Assembly: GCA_022425565.1 (NCBI GenBank)
Contig: JAKMFG010000101.1
Span: 1 to 6,258, forward strand
Length of the DNA stretch: 6,258 nt
Source: Alphaproteobacteria bacterium
GTDB lineage: Bacteria > Pseudomonadota > Alphaproteobacteria > Puniceispirillales > Puniceispirillaceae
Direction of reading: 5' to 3'
The stretch's first letter is position 1; every line of letters begins with the position of its first letter. Both the position numbers and the translations under genes were made by a program. Under the pieces are notes generated by a model that was not told where the DNA came from, searched no databases, and saw only the letters and a program-made list of their open reading frames with translations. This document shows, piece after piece, positions 1-6,029 of this stretch.

Positions 1-540
1 CATCAGATGAAAGCCGAAGGTCACGGGCTGTGCTGTCTGCAGATGAGTGAACCCCGGCATCAGCGTTTCGGCATGTTCCTCGGCGCGGCGCAACAGCTCG
101 GCCTGCAGGCCGGCGAGGGCCTCGTCCACCGAATCAATCAGCTCGCGCACCCAGAGCCGGAAATCGGTTGCCACCTGGTCGTTGCGCGAGCGCGCCGTAT
201 GCAGGCGCCGCGCCGGCTCGCCGATCAGTTCGGCAAGCCGTGACTCGATGTTCATATGGATGTCTTCAAGCGCAGCGGAGAAGGTGAAGTCCCCGGCGGC
301 GATCTCGGCACCGATGGTATCCAGCCCGCCATGAATGGCGTCGCGATCGGATGCAGAGATGATGCCGCAGGCCGCCAGCATGCTGGCATGCGCGCGCGAC
401 CCGGCGATGTCCTGACGGTACAGCCGCTTGTCGTAGCCGATCGAGGCGTTGATGTCTTGCATCAGCTGCGAGGGGCCGCTTGAGAAGCGTCCGCCCCAGA
501 TGCTAGACTTCGCGTCGTCTGACGTGTCCTTTTTGGTCAT
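1..540 (-). CDS. argH: argininosuccinate lyase, N-terminal part (runs off the left edge)
   Basis: Cytoplasmic enzyme of the last step of arginine synthesis, splitting argininosuccinate into arginine and fumarate; member of the fumarase/aspartase superfamily. The 180 visible codons begin ATG at 538-540 and stay open to base 1, so the C-terminal majority (family length about 460 residues) lies outside. Visible landmarks are the N-terminal [12 protein letters not shown] block (residues 12-23), the EDIHMNIE segment (92-99), the fumarate-contacting HTARSRNDQ block (114-122), and [10 protein letters not shown] (163-172) with the conserved histidine His166. No premature stop or frameshift is seen. 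The start fits the usual short, variable N-terminal tail before WGGRF; the ribosome binding site is weak. It is divergent from the tlpA-like gene, a pairing common in alphaproteobacteria. Identification is secure from the motifs. Confidence 0.97.
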   Translation of the reverse strand, partial: MTKKDTSDDAKSSIWGGRFSSGPSQLMQDINASIGYDKRLYRQDIAGSRAHASMLAACGIISASDRDAIHGGLDTIGAEIAAGDFTFSAALEDIHMNIESRLAELIGEPARRLHTARSRNDQVATDFRLWVRELIDSVDEALAGLQAELLRRAEEHAETLMPGFTHLQTAQPVTFGFHLM

Positions 541-647
541 GGCCTGATATGTCCGCGATCCTGTCGGCGGCACAACCCCATATTCTGGAAAATTCCATGT
601 TTTATAGACGGCTTTTGTCGATTTTACAGCCAAAATCACGGGTGACG
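541..647. promoter_or_regulatory. divergent argH / tlpA intergenic region with candidate promoter elements
   Basis: About 107 bases lie between the two divergent starts if tlpA begins at 648. The part from about 580 to 637 is clearly more AT-rich than the flanking genes. On the minus strand TATAAA (complement of 601-606) could be the argH -10 box, about 60 bases before the start codon, but no good -35 box sits at the right distance. A small inverted repeat, TGGAA-AA-TTCCA, occupies 586-597. These are pattern matches only; the region is a likely promoter region by position rather than by a strong consensus. Confidence 0.35.
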
Positions 648-1157
648 ATGCGGCTGGCATGTGCCGTCCTGCTGATCGGGGTTTCACCTGTGCTCGGGGC
701 TGCGGATGTGCCGGCACGCGAGGACGCGCCCATGATGACGTCGCCGCTGGTCGACGAGAGTGGAGCAGCCTTTGCCATGGCGGACCTTGGGGATGGCCCG
801 GTTCTGCTGAATTTCTGGGCAAGCTGGTGCGCGCCCTGTATTGCCGAGCTTCCGGCGCTTGGCCGCGCCGCTGCGGCGCTGGCCGATGACGGCGTCACGA
901 TTCTGCTGGTCTCGATTGACCGTGGCGGGGCAAACAAAGCATTGCCATTTCTCGAGACGCATGGCGTCGCCGCAGCAAGAAATGTGAAATTTGGCTTTGA
1001 TCCGCGCGCGAAACTGTCGCGCGAGATGGGTGTGCGCGGATTGCCGACGAGTTTTGTGCTGCCGTCAGGCCAGCGGGCCGCATGGCGCTTTGTCGGCCCG
1101 TTCGAATGGGACGAGCCGGAGATGCTGGAGATGATTCGCGCGTTGGTTGCCGACTGA
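648..1157 (+). CDS. tlpA: TlpA-like periplasmic thiol-disulfide oxidoreductase
   Basis: Thioredoxin-fold protein of the TlpA/ResA group, expected to face the periplasm and reduce disulfides in exported proteins such as cytochrome c or CuA-site maturation factors. Taking ATG 648 gives 169 residues: a short basic start, a hydrophobic stretch ([15 protein letters not shown], about residues 3-17) acting as signal peptide or anchor, then the thioredoxin domain from about residue 27. The active site is WASWCAPC with Cys61 and Cys64, and the cis-proline loop is GLPTSF (Pro133). Longer starts at 549 and 597 are in frame. They are disfavoured because 549 would leave only 8 bases to argH, and the added codons include AGA and TTA, unlike the rest of the gene. 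No start has a strong ribosome binding site. The gene ends just before a terminator shared with the convergent etfA. Fold certain; exact partner inferred. Confidence 0.9.
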   Translation: MRLACAVLLIGVSPVLGAADVPAREDAPMMTSPLVDESGAAFAMADLGDGPVLLNFWASWCAPCIAELPALGRAAAALADDGVTILLVSIDRGGANKALPFLETHGVAAARNVKFGFDPRAKLSREMGVRGLPTSFVLPSGQRAAWRFVGPFEWDEPEMLEMIRALVAD

Positions 1158-1180
1158 TCCGGACCAGCTGTTGCTCCACG

Positions 1181-1212
1181 AAAAAGGGCAGCCTCACGGC
1201 CGCCCTTTTTTT
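1181..1212. terminator. bidirectional rho-independent terminator between tlpA and etfA
   Basis: Stem AAAAAGGGC (1181-1189) pairs with GCCCTTTTT (1202-1210), extended inward past one A/C mismatch by GCC/GGC around a TCAC loop. T-runs follow on the plus strand (to 1212), and the A-run at the left edge gives a T-run on the minus strand. It lies 23 bases after the tlpA stop and 21 bases after the etfA stop, so it can end both convergent transcripts. Confidence 0.9.
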
Positions 1213-1233
1213 GATTCGGGATGCGACGGCGCG

Positions 1234-2166
1234 TTAGCCGAGCTTGCCTTCCAGTTCGGGCACGGCGTCGAACAGGTCTGCAACCAGGCCGAAATCGGCA
1301 ACCTGGAAGATTGGAGCCTCTTCGTCCTTGTTGATGGCGACGATGACCTTGCTGTCCTTCATGCCGGCGAGGTGCTGGATGGCACCGGAAATACCGACGG
1401 CAACATAAAGGTCAGGCGCCACGACCTTGCCGGTCTGGCCCACCTGATAGTCGTTCGGGACGAAGCCGGCATCAACCGCAGCGCGCGAGGCACCAACGGC
1501 CGCGCCGAGCTTGTCGGCTACTTTTTCCAGCATGGCGAAGTTGGAGCCGTCCTGCATGCCTCGGCCACCGGAGATGACGATCGGCGCGCTGGTCAGTTCC
1601 GGACGTTCGGAGCTGGAGAGCTCGGACTTCACATAGGAAGACAGGCCGCTGTCCGAACCGCTGTCGACAGCTTCGATCGAAGCGCTGCCGCCCTCTGCTG
1701 CTGCCGCCTCGAAGGCGGTGCTGCGGACGGTGACGACCTTGACCGATTCGCTCGATGTTACGGTGGCGATGGCGTTACCTGCATAGATCGGGCGTTGGAA
1801 TGTATCGGCGCTCTCGACCTTGATGATGTCGGAGACCTGCATCACGTCGAGCAGGGCGGCAACACGCGGCATGATGTTCTTGCCGGTGGTGGTTGCCGGT
1901 GCCATCAGGTGGCTGTAGCCCGATGCCATCGACTGGATCAGCGGTGCGATGTTCTCGGCAATGCCGTGCGCCATGGCGTCGGCCTCGGCGGTGAGAACCT
2001 TCGACACACCGGCAATCGCGGCGGCGTCCTTGGCCACATCGCCGCTGGCGTCGCCGGCGACGAGGACATGGATGTCACCACCGATCTGGGTGGCTGCGGT
2101 CACGGTATTCAGCGTGGCGGCTGCCAGCTGGCCGTTGTCATGGTCTGCCAGAATCAGGATGCTCAT
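1234..2166 (-). CDS. etfA: electron transfer flavoprotein, alpha subunit
   Basis: FAD-carrying large subunit of the EtfAB heterodimer, a soluble carrier that takes electrons from acyl-CoA and other flavin dehydrogenases and delivers them to ETF-ubiquinone oxidoreductase (not in this window). The 310 residues match the usual length. Domain I (about 1-185) starts [12 protein letters not shown] and contains the alanine-rich nucleotide-fold core. The C-terminal FAD domain starts at about residue 195 with VISGGRGM and carries the ETF-alpha signature: [13 protein letters not shown] (225-237), [21 protein letters not shown] (241-261), HLAGM and [13 protein letters not shown] (275-287). These FAD contacts are intact. 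The start is 2 bases after the etfB stop, with AAGGTG inside the end of etfB as ribosome binding site, so the two subunits are probably translationally coupled. It is the last gene of the operon, ahead of the shared terminator. The domain arrangement indicates the classical oxidative group rather than a bifurcating Fix-type ETF; that grouping is inference. Confidence 0.97.
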   Translation of the reverse strand: MSILILADHDNGQLAAATLNTVTAATQIGGDIHVLVAGDASGDVAKDAAAIAGVSKVLTAEADAMAHGIAENIAPLIQSMASGYSHLMAPATTTGKNIMPRVAALLDVMQVSDIIKVESADTFQRPIYAGNAIATVTSSESVKVVTVRSTAFEAAAAEGGSASIEAVDSGSDSGLSSYVKSELSSSERPELTSAPIVISGGRGMQDGSNFAMLEKVADKLGAAVGASRAAVDAGFVPNDYQVGQTGKVVAPDLYVAVGISGAIQHLAGMKDSKVIVAINKDEEAPIFQVADFGLVADLFDAVPELEGKLG

Positions 2167-2168
2167 GA

Positions 2169-2918
2169 TCAGATCACCTTTGCTTCGTTTTTCAGTTTGT
2201 CTACCAGTTCGCCTACATCTGATACCTTTATTCCGGCCTCGCGGGCAGGCGGCTCTTCGACGCGGGTGATGGCAAGGCGCGGTGTGACATCGACGCCAAG
2301 TTCGTCTGCGCTCATCGAATCAAGCGGCTTCTTCTTTGCCTTCATGATGTTCGGCAGCGAAGCATAGCGCGGCTCGTTCAGGCGGAGATCAACGGTCACG
2401 ACGGCCGGCATCTTCACTTCCAGATGCTCAAGGCCACCATCGACCTCGCGGACGACAGTGGCGCTGTCACCCTTGATCTCGATACCCGAGACGAAGGTGC
2501 CCTGTGCCCAGCCAAGAAGCGCGGCGAGCATCTGACCGGTCTGGTTGCAGTCGTCATCGATGGCCTGCTTGCCGACAAAAACAAGGCCCGGCTCTTCGCG
2601 CTCGACGACAGCCTTCAGCAGCTTTGCGACGGCGAGCGGCTCGACCTCGTGCGGAGCTTCGATATGGATGCCGCGGTCCGCGCCCATGGCAAGGGCGGTG
2701 CGGATGGTTTCCTGATTCTGCGTTGGTCCGATCGAGACGGCGACCACCTCATCGGCTCCACCGGCCTCTTTCAGGCGCAGCGCTTCCTCGACCGCAATCT
2801 CGTCGAACGGGTTCATTGCCATTTTCACATTGGCGAGTTCGACACCGCTGTTGTCGGCCTTGACGCGTACCTTGACGTTATAGTCGATCACACGCTTGAC
2901 CGGGACTAGCACCTTCAT
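2169..2918 (-). CDS. etfB: electron transfer flavoprotein, beta subunit
   Basis: Small subunit of EtfAB; it binds AMP structurally and holds the loop that docks to partner dehydrogenases. The chosen start (ATG 2916-2918) gives 249 residues beginning [14 protein letters not shown], the standard N-terminus. A frame-consistent ATG seven codons upstream is rejected because it would place the ribosome binding site inside the gene. Landmarks: [19 protein letters not shown] (33-51), [13 protein letters not shown] (74-86), [20 protein letters not shown] (116-135), and the recognition-loop signature [19 protein letters not shown] (179-197), including the leucine (Leu188) that inserts into partner dehydrogenases in the human protein, and the lysine cluster after it. 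It sits between the adenosyltransferase (69 bases upstream) and etfA (2 bases downstream). Assignment is secure. Confidence 0.98.
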   Translation of the reverse strand: MKVLVPVKRVIDYNVKVRVKADNSGVELANVKMAMNPFDEIAVEEALRLKEAGGADEVVAVSIGPTQNQETIRTALAMGADRGIHIEAPHEVEPLAVAKLLKAVVEREEPGLVFVGKQAIDDDCNQTGQMLAALLGWAQGTFVSGIEIKGDSATVVREVDGGLEHLEVKMPAVVTVDLRLNEPRYASLPNIMKAKKKPLDSMSADELGVDVTPRLAITRVEEPPAREAGIKVSDVGELVDKLKNEAKVI

Positions 2919-2923
2919 TTCAT

Positions 2924-2931
2924 GCTCCTCT
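2924..2931 (-). promoter_or_regulatory. ribosome binding site of etfB (decides the start)
   Basis: On the minus strand AGAGGAGC precedes the ATG at 2916-2918 with a 5-base spacer. It is the strongest Shine-Dalgarno match in the operon, and it falls inside the longer reading that starts at 2939, which argues for the shorter protein. Confidence 0.8.
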
Positions 2932-2987
2932 GTCAGCAATCCGGTTGTCTGCCCGAGTGATAAACCCCCGGAACAGCGAAAACTTGC

Positions 2988-3551
2988 TTAATTCTGGCCT
3001 GAATTTTGTCCGGGACGCCACAGGACGTCGGTTTTGCCACCTTCATTCAGGATTCGCGCCATCACGAACAGATGGTCGGACAGGCGATTGATATAGCGCA
3101 TGGCCGGCTCGCTGACCACTTCCTCGGTTGCAAGCTCGGTCATCTTGCGCTCGGCGCGGCGGGCAACGGTGCGCGCCAGATGAAGCCATGCCGATGCGGG
3201 CGAGCCGCCCGGAAGGATAAAGGAGGTCAGCGGTTGCAGGTCGGCGTTCAGCGTGTCGATTTCGGTCTCGAGGCGAGCCACCTGGTCATCGGTGATCCGC
3301 AGTGCTGGCGAATCACTTTCCGGCGTGGCCAGATCGGCGCCAAGGTCGAACAGGTCGTTCTGGATCCGGCCGAGCATCTCGTCGGCGTCACCCTCGCAAT
3401 GAAGCCGTGCCAGACCGATCACCGAATTTGCCTCGTCGACCTCGCCAAAGGCTGCCGGACGGCGCGAATGCTTGGCCACGCGGCGGCCATTGACGAGGCT
3501 TGTTTCGCCGCCGTCACCAGTGCGGGTGTAGATCTTGTTCAGCTTTACCAT
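2988..3551 (-). CDS. PduO-type cob(I)alamin adenosyltransferase
   Basis: Transfers the adenosyl group of ATP to cob(I)alamin, giving adenosylcobalamin, the cofactor of methylmalonyl-CoA mutase and other radical mutases; cytoplasmic trimer in this family. The 187 residues match the family length. The N-terminal ATP loop is KIYTRTGDGGETSL (6-19), followed by FGEVDEANS (35-43). The loop with the corrin-facing aromatic reads FILPGG with Phe111. The helix RTVARRAER (127-135) carries the Arg/Arg/Glu set (Arg127, Arg131, Glu134) needed for ATP binding, and YINRLSDHLFVMAR (153-166) is the C-terminal signature. The protein ends in a short tandem GQN-S-GQN tail. The start follows a weak AGGA about ten bases upstream. 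It is 66 bases after the twin-TM gene and 69 before etfB, an order often seen in alphaproteobacteria. CobA/CobO and EutT types are excluded by fold motifs. Confidence 0.95.
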   Translation of the reverse strand: MVKLNKIYTRTGDGGETSLVNGRRVAKHSRRPAAFGEVDEANSVIGLARLHCEGDADEMLGRIQNDLFDLGADLATPESDSPALRITDDQVARLETEIDTLNADLQPLTSFILPGGSPASAWLHLARTVARRAERKMTELATEEVVSEPAMRYINRLSDHLFVMARILNEGGKTDVLWRPGQNSGQN

Positions 3552-3617
3552 CAGCAGGGGTTCCTGGGGGTTGTTATCATGTGCCGGTGTGTCGGCGGTT
3601 CTGGAGGCTGTAAAGGC

Positions 3618-3812
3618 CTAGCCGCGTTTCCACCAGATCAGAATCAGGATCACCACAAGCGCGATGGCCTGGAAGATGATGCGGTAGCGCATGATCCTGT
3701 TGGAATTCTTGATATTGTACTCGCCACCGCGCGCCATTGTCAGCACGCCCCATCCGAGGATGCCGGCAACGATGCCGAGCGCGGCGAAAAGAATGATCTG
3801 GTCCATGGCCAT
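3618..3812 (-). CDS. twin transmembrane helix small protein (HIG1-domain-like)
   Basis: A 64-residue inner-membrane protein. The first helix spans about residues 5-26 (IILFAALGIVAGILGWGVLTM), then a basic loop RGGEYNIKNSNRIMRYRIIFQ (28-48) and a second helix (about 49-61), ending WWKRG. The N-x-x-MR-x-R-x-x-x-Q pattern between two helices is that of bacterial relatives of HIG1 (hypoxia-induced gene 1). Mitochondrial members modulate cytochrome oxidase and respiratory supercomplexes; the bacterial function is not established. The gene lies 63 bases after folD and 66 before the adenosyltransferase, on the same strand. ATG 3812 has no clear ribosome binding site and a second ATG lies two codons in; the choice changes only two residues. 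Being short it could be missed in annotation, but its composition and neighbours support it as real. Confidence 0.88.
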   Translation of the reverse strand: MAMDQIILFAALGIVAGILGWGVLTMARGGEYNIKNSNRIMRYRIIFQAIALVVILILIWWKRG

Positions 3813-3875
3813 GGGCTGTCAGCTGCCTGCTGTTGAAGGTGTCTGCCGTGTCATAGAACGGCCACCGGCAAAAAG

Positions 3876-4772
3876 CTAGATTTCGTCGATCGTGGCGTCA
3901 AAGCGTCGCGCCGCTGCAACCAGCGTGTTGCGAAGAAGGCAGGCAATCGTCATCGGTCCGACCCCGCCCGGCACCGGCGTGATCGCACCGGCCACCGCTG
4001 ACGCGCTGTTGAAATCCACATCGCCTGTCAGCCGGAACTTGCCCTCGCCGCGTTCCGGCGCCGGCACCCGGTTGATGCCGACATCGATCACCGTCGCGCC
4101 GGGTTTGACAAAATCGCCGGTGATCATCTCGGGCCGGCCGACGGCGGCGACCAGGATATCGGCTGTGGCGCAGAGCGCTGCGAGGTCACGCGTGCGCGAA
4201 TGGGCAATTGTCACGGTGCAGCTCTGTTGCAGCAGCAGCTGTGCCATTGGCTTGCCGACGATGTTGGAGCGGCCGACGACCACGGCGTTGAGACCGGAAA
4301 GATCACCCAGATGGCCCTGCAGCAGCAGCAGGCAGCCAAACGGCGTGCAGGGAACCAGCGAGTCCTGACCGGTGGCGAGGCGGCCGGCATTGACCACATG
4401 GAATCCGTCCACATCTTTGTCCGGCGTAATTGCGTTGATCACCGCGTCTTCGTCGATCTGGTCGGGAAGCGGAAGCTGCACAAGGATGCCGTCGATCCCG
4501 TCATCTTTGTTCAGCTCGTTGATCAGGGCAAGAAGCTCTGCCTGTCCGGCGTCGGCATCAAGCCGGTGTTCGACCGACCGCATGCCGGCGGCAGTGGTGC
4601 GCTCGATCTTGTTACGGACATAGACGGCGCTTGCCGCATTGTCGCCGACAAGCACGACGGCCAGCGCCGGCGGCCTGCCGATGATGGCAGACAGCTCGGC
4701 GGCGCGTTCGGCAACGCGCTCGACCAGTTTTTCTGAGAAGGCCTTGCCGTCGATCAGGGTTGCGTCTGTCAT
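3876..4772 (-). CDS. folD: bifunctional methylenetetrahydrofolate dehydrogenase / methenyltetrahydrofolate cyclohydrolase
   Basis: Cytoplasmic enzyme that interconverts 5,10-methylene-, 5,10-methenyl- and 10-formyl-tetrahydrofolate using NADP, supplying one-carbon units for purines, formyl-Met-tRNA and methionine. The 298 residues are normal for FolD. The catalytic segment [14 protein letters not shown] (51-64) has Tyr51 and the essential Lys55. QLPLP (99-103) and [16 protein letters not shown] (117-132) contain the conserved Gln99 and Asp122. PCTPFG follows at 141-146, and the nucleotide-binding signature [18 protein letters not shown] occupies 164-181. The C-terminus has VIDVGINR (228-235) and [12 protein letters not shown] (264-275). 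AAGGA lies six bases before the ATG. It is 41 bases after yggT and 63 before the twin-TM gene, so it is probably cotranscribed. Some leucine stretches are encoded by CTG repeats, without effect on the frame. Confidence 0.97.
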   Translation of the reverse strand: MTDATLIDGKAFSEKLVERVAERAAELSAIIGRPPALAVVLVGDNAASAVYVRNKIERTTAAGMRSVEHRLDADAGQAELLALINELNKDDGIDGILVQLPLPDQIDEDAVINAITPDKDVDGFHVVNAGRLATGQDSLVPCTPFGCLLLLQGHLGDLSGLNAVVVGRSNIVGKPMAQLLLQQSCTVTIAHSRTRDLAALCATADILVAAVGRPEMITGDFVKPGATVIDVGINRVPAPERGEGKFRLTGDVDFNSASAVAGAITPVPGGVGPMTIACLLRNTLVAAARRFDATIDEI

Positions 4773-4813
4773 GTCGTGTCCTTGGGAAAGAGAAATTGGT
4801 GTGGTTGCCTGGC

Positions 4814-5101
4814 CTACAGGCCGTTAGTCAGGAAGCCAACCAGAAGGTTGCGAAGAAACTGGATGGCCAGCAGCAGCACAATGGGGCTGAGATCGATGCC
4901 GCCAAGATCGGGAAGATATCGCCGAACCAGACGCATCAGCGGTTCGTGAATACGGCCCAGAAAGTGGATCGCCGTGCGCACGAAGGGCTGCCAGGGATTG
5001 ACGATCTTGAACACCACCAGCCAGTTGATGGCGATATAGGCCAGCAGCGTCCAGAAGTAGATGCTGACGATCTGGTCGATCAGCATGATCAGTGCTGTCA
5101 T
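4814..5101 (-). CDS. yggT: YggT family integral membrane protein
   Basis: Small inner-membrane protein of the YGGT family. Its biochemical role is not settled; relatives have been linked to osmotic tolerance, and to division or thylakoid organisation in cyanobacteria and plastids. With ATG 5099-5101 it has 95 residues, the normal size. The first hydrophobic segment is about 5-31, then a linker holding PWQPFVR (36-42), the conserved [20 protein letters not shown] core (53-72), and a second hydrophobic segment (72-92). A longer in-frame start at 5173 is rejected: its extra 24 residues are unlike the family and would run through the candidate promoter. GGGGGA about nine bases upstream may serve as ribosome binding site. 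It appears to be the first gene of the minus-strand operon. The DUF167 gene that often accompanies yggT elsewhere is not here. Confidence 0.93.
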   Translation of the reverse strand: MTALIMLIDQIVSIYFWTLLAYIAINWLVVFKIVNPWQPFVRTAIHFLGRIHEPLMRLVRRYLPDLGGIDLSPIVLLLAIQFLRNLLVGFLTNGL

Positions 5102-5134
5102 GAAAAGCGTTCCCCCGATTGCGTTTCGGGCGCA

Positions 5135-5164
5135 AGAATAACCACAGTGGGGCGAGGAATTCAA
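5135..5164 (-). promoter_or_regulatory. candidate promoter of the yggT-folD-etf operon
   Basis: On the minus strand TTGAAT (complement of 5159-5164, 4 of 6 to the sigma70 -35 box) and TATTCT (complement of 5135-5140, 4 of 6 to -10) are 18 bases apart. Transcription would start near 5128, about 27 bases before the yggT ATG. The -35 box is inside a perfect palindrome (5156-5168). Position and spacing are good, and the consensus match is moderate. Confidence 0.45.
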
Positions 5165-5168
5165 TTCC
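5156..5168. repeat. 13-base perfect palindrome GGAATT-C-AATTCC
   Basis: Six-base arms are separated by a single base, in the divergent yggT/SCO intergenic region, covering the candidate -35 box of yggT and lying 67 bases before the SCO start. It could be an operator for a dimeric regulator controlling either or both genes, or a chance match. No T-tract follows, so it is not a terminator. Confidence 0.35.
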
Positions 5169-5234
5169 GTCATCGCCGGCTATTTTGCTGATTTTACTGT
5201 TGCACCGGGGCGGGCAAGGTCCTAAATCACCGGC

Positions 5235-5891
5235 ATGACCGACAACCCTCTCGAAACATCAGGGCCTGGCGGCTCGCGCGCCAAGGCCGCACGCATTATG
5301 CTGGTCGCTTTTGCCGTGGTGGCGTTTGTTGCCGTTGCGGGCGCGGTTTTCTGGCTGTCGGAACAGCAGGCACGCAAGATGCAGGTTGGGATTCCCGATT
5401 TTTCCAGTCAGGAATTCCAGCTGACAGACCAGTCCGGCACGCCGCGCTCGGCCGCTGATTTTGCCGGTGCGCCTGTGGCCTTGTTTTTTGGTTACACCTA
5501 TTGTCCCGATGTCTGTCCGATGACGCTCACCCTGCTTGCCAACGCGCTTGACGAGGTAGGGGATCGCGGTCTCGACACAACCGGGCTGCAGACCATCTTC
5601 GTCACTGTCGATGCCGAGCGTGACACGCCGGAACAGCTGGCTGCCTATCTGTCGCTGTTCGATACCGAGGTCACTGGCCTGACCGGCCCGTCCGAGGCGC
5701 TGGTGAACGTCCAGCGTGATTTCGGTGCCTATGCCTCGCGGGTGGAGCGCGATGACGGGGTGGTGCTCTGGGACCATACGGCCACCGTCTATCTCTATGA
5801 CGCCGCCGGCCGGTTTACCGGAACGATTGTGTTCAACGAGCCACCGGAATTCGTGACCGAAAAGCTGGCGCGCCTGTTTGCGGCCGGGTGA
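5235..5891 (+). CDS. SCO1/SenC family copper chaperone for cytochrome c oxidase
   Basis: Membrane-anchored, periplasm-facing thioredoxin-fold protein that delivers copper to, or reduces, the CuA site of cytochrome oxidase subunit II. The 218 residues start with a hydrophilic cytoplasmic tail (1-19), one transmembrane segment (about 20-41) and then the SCO domain. The copper site is complete: GYTYCPDVCP with Cys90 and Cys94, and the distal histidine in LWDHTATVYL (His181). Other family marks are FVTVDAERDTPEQLAAYLS (122-140) and the GLTGP loop (148-152). It starts 133 bases from divergent yggT. The ribosome binding site is weak (AAGG about 15 bases upstream), and no better in-frame ATG precedes the membrane segment. 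No oxidase subunit genes are in view, so the target oxidase is elsewhere. Assignment to the family is secure; senC or scoI would be equivalent names. Confidence 0.96.
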   Translation: MTDNPLETSGPGGSRAKAARIMLVAFAVVAFVAVAGAVFWLSEQQARKMQVGIPDFSSQEFQLTDQSGTPRSAADFAGAPVALFFGYTYCPDVCPMTLTLLANALDEVGDRGLDTTGLQTIFVTVDAERDTPEQLAAYLSLFDTEVTGLTGPSEALVNVQRDFGAYASRVERDDGVVLWDHTATVYLYDAAGRFTGTIVFNEPPEFVTEKLARLFAAG

Positions 5892-5964
5892 CATCCGTCA
5901 CACCATCAGCTTCGACCGGCAGCAAGAAAACCGGGTAAAATCAGACGCTTGCGGTGTGGCTGTT

Positions 5965-5993
5965 TTGCTGTGCCGGTTAACCTGTCGCATGAT
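5965..5993 (+). promoter_or_regulatory. weak candidate promoter for the right-edge secreted protein gene
   Basis: TTGCTG (5965-5970) and CATGAT (5988-5993) are separated by 17 bases, matching 3 of 6 and 4 of 6 of the sigma70 boxes. A start near 6000 would fall just before the palindrome at 6002-6017. No clear terminator follows the SCO gene, so readthrough from SCO is an alternative. Low confidence. Confidence 0.22.
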
Positions 5994-6001
5994 CCGTCCG
6001 A

Positions 6002-6017
6002 ACCATGACCTCATGGT
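6002..6017. repeat. 16-base inverted repeat ACCATGA-CC-TCATGGT
   Basis: Perfect seven-base arms with a two-base centre, ending directly before the GGAG ribosome binding site (6018-6021) of the right-edge gene. In RNA it could fold beside the ribosome binding site, though a two-base loop is too tight to keep all pairs; in DNA it could be a dimer-protein operator. A chance palindrome is possible. Confidence 0.4.
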
Positions 6018-6021
6018 GGAG
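6018..6021 (+). promoter_or_regulatory. ribosome binding site for the GTG start at 6030
   Basis: GGAG, preceded by GT, lies 8 bases before the GTG at 6030-6032, a near-ideal spacing. The alternative in-frame ATGs at 6093 and 6102 have no comparable site, so this decides the start. Confidence 0.55.
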
Positions 6022-6029
6022 ACTGACAG

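Noticed and set aside
1147..2367. Long plus-strand open frame of 406 codons opposite etfA and etfB
   Set aside because: It runs through the terminator hairpin and lies antisense to two unmistakable genes. GC-rich genes with biased third positions often leave an antisense frame open, and the translation shows no coherent domain.
3006..3836. Plus-strand open frame of 276 codons opposite the adenosyltransferase and twin-TM genes
   Set aside because: Antisense shadow of two well-supported minus-strand genes and their gap; no recognisable motif or ribosome binding site.
4318..4335. CAG/CTG triplet run within folD
   Set aside because: It encodes leucine residues in frame within an intact, conserved-length enzyme. 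A triplet run cannot shift the frame and is too short to suggest phase variation.
4200..4736. Plus-strand open frame of 178 codons opposite folD
   Set aside because: folD is complete with all catalytic motifs on the other strand; this frame is a by-product of codon bias.
5888..5901. Small hairpin GTGAC-ATCC-GTCAC at the SCO stop codon
   Set aside because: Only five base pairs, no T-tract, and it overlaps the stop codon; not convincing as a terminator.
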